Below are positions 31,278-32,116 of a DNA stretch of 32,116 nucleotides, piece by piece. The position numbers and the translations under genes were made by a program. Location: contig JAFMIA010000034.1 of assembly GCA_017854255.1 (NCBI GenBank), forward strand, positions 1 to 32,116, read 5' to 3'. The DNA comes from Pseudomonadales bacterium (lineage in GTDB: Bacteria > Pseudomonadota > Gammaproteobacteria > Pseudomonadales > Azotimanducaceae). Under the pieces are notes generated by a model. That model was not told the origin of the DNA, did no database searches, and saw nothing but the letters and a program-made list of their open reading frames with translations. Within the stretch, counting starts at the first letter, position 1; every line of letters starts with the position of its first letter.

Positions 31278-32116
31278 GTGCCCTTTGGATTACTTAAATA
31301 CGGTTTGCGTAAGCAGCACCCTGGTCAACACCATTTCACGCCCACCAAGCCGCTGAAGTCGCACTATGATGTGGTCATCATTGGCGCAGGTGGGCACGGC
31401 TGCAGCATTGCCTACTATCTCGCAAAGCACCACGGTATTACGGATATTGCGCTCATCGACAAGGCCTATCTGGGTGGGGGCAATACCGCGCGCAACACGG
31501 CGGTGATCCGGTCGAACTATTTAACGGAATCTGGGGTTAACTTCTATCGGGACTCGGTCGCGCTCTATCAAGGGTTAAGCAACGAGTTTGGCTACAACAT
31601 AATGATGGAGAATCGCGGGCAGCTTACGCTCGCGCACAGTGATGCGGCCATTCGGAGTTTTCGCTGGCGCGCCGAAGTCAATCAGCATCTAGGGGTGCGC
31701 TCGGAACTGGTAGACCGGCAAACCATTCAAGAATTGGTTCCGAATTTAAACCTGGCTGACGATGCCCGCTTTCCTGTTTTGGCGGGCTTGTGGCATGCCG
31801 ATGGCGCAACGGCGCGTCATGACGCGGTGGTTTGGGGCTATGCGCGCGGCGCCTGTCAACGCGGGGTTGAATTGCACCAATTGACCGAGGCTCAAGGGAT
31901 CGAGATCGAGGCGGGCCGGGTGGTTGGTGTGCGGACGAATCGCGGCAAGATCGCCTGCGGGGCGGTGGTGCAAGCGGTGGCCGGCGCAAGCTCCGTGGTG
32001 GGCAAGTTGGCGGGCATCAAACTACCCATCCATTCGTTTCCGCTGCAGGCGATGGTGACCCAGCCCTACAAGCCGGTTTTAACGCCGCATGTCAGCTCAC
32101 CGCATGTCCACGTTTA
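31278..32116 (+). CDS. Sarcosine-oxidase-beta-like FAD oxidoreductase (5' part)
   Basis: The gene starts at a GTG (31278) with AAGG 7 bases upstream and runs off the window after 279 codons without a stop. An FAD Rossmann motif GAGGHG is at 36-41 in VVIIGAGGHGCSIAYYLAKHH, followed by the ribose acidic end ALIDKAYLGGGNTARNT and IRSNYL. This is the pattern of the beta subunit of heterotetrameric sarcosine oxidase (SoxB) and related amine dehydrogenases, typically about 415 aa. The N-terminal FGLLKYGL preface also fits SoxB. The remaining subunits (delta, alpha, gamma), if present, would follow to the right. It stands 86 bases behind the 249-aa gene in the same run. Substrate is an N-methyl or secondary amine by family, not proven. 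Confidence 0.87.
   Translation, partial: MPFGLLKYGLRKQHPGQHHFTPTKPLKSHYDVVIIGAGGHGCSIAYYLAKHHGITDIALIDKAYLGGGNTARNTAVIRSNYLTESGVNFYRDSVALYQGLSNEFGYNIMMENRGQLTLAHSDAAIRSFRWRAEVNQHLGVRSELVDRQTIQELVPNLNLADDARFPVLAGLWHADGATARHDAVVWGYARGACQRGVELHQLTEAQGIEIEAGRVVGVRTNRGKIACGAVVQAVAGASSVVGKLAGIKLPIHSFPLQAMVTQPYKPVLTPHVSSPHVHV

Overview
The window looks like a piece of a gammaproteobacterial chromosome, probably from an aquatic, aerobic heterotroph. I infer this from the mix of gene families (TetR-controlled oxidative catabolism, Tat-exported flavo- and molybdoenzymes, small secreted proteins beginning with His-rich mature ends), from classical SD sites, and from mixed ATG/GTG/TTG starts. There is no rRNA, tRNA, CRISPR array, insertion sequence or phage gene. 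The taxonomic guess is soft.

Layout. 1-2.8 kb: an HSD10-like short-chain dehydrogenase with a strong terminator, a secreted SnoaL/DUF4440-like protein, a Nudix hydrolase and a small secreted protein. 3-9 kb: two divergent operons. Leftward runs a GrdB-family gene (4447-5679) interrupted by one in-frame TGA, then a TauD-type dioxygenase, then a TetR regulator. Rightward runs an NHL/amidating-lyase-like beta-propeller, an ABM-domain protein, an imidazolonepropionase-like amidohydrolase and a Ddn-like small protein. A perfect 21-bp palindrome lies between them (5701-5721), probably the operator of that TetR. 9.3-13.4 kb: an IorA/IorB-type two-subunit molybdenum hydroxylase, a secreted Dabb-like protein and a second TetR. 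13.5-19 kb: a Tat-exported spermidine-dehydrogenase-like flavoprotein, an MFS transporter, an HD-domain protein carrying the six metal ligands of MIOX/PhnZ-type diiron oxygenases, and a cytochrome P450. 19-26.4 kb: two secreted alpha/beta-repeat proteins, a YncE-like propeller, a PhyH-type dioxygenase and a large DUF5916-type outer-membrane protein. 26.5-32.1 kb: a co-directional run of an Ldh2-family dehydrogenase, an M19-like protein lacking key metal ligands, two proteins of unknown function (594 and 249 aa), and the 5' part of a sarcosine-oxidase-beta-like flavoprotein cut by the window edge.

The main discovery candidate is the GrdB-family gene. Conventional gene calling would split it into two ORFs (5212-5679 and 4447-5193), but both lie in one frame, separated by one TGA and six codons. 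The TGA falls where, as I remember them, aerobic homologues have the first Cys of a CPxC motif, giving UPNC. A short GC hairpin begins 13 nt downstream, placed like a bacterial SECIS element. I read it as a selenoprotein of 410 residues with Sec at residue 156, co-transcribed with a 2OG dioxygenase and its own TetR repressor. The second candidate is the 26.5-32.1 kb run, which looks like an uncharacterised amine or amino-acid catabolic cluster.
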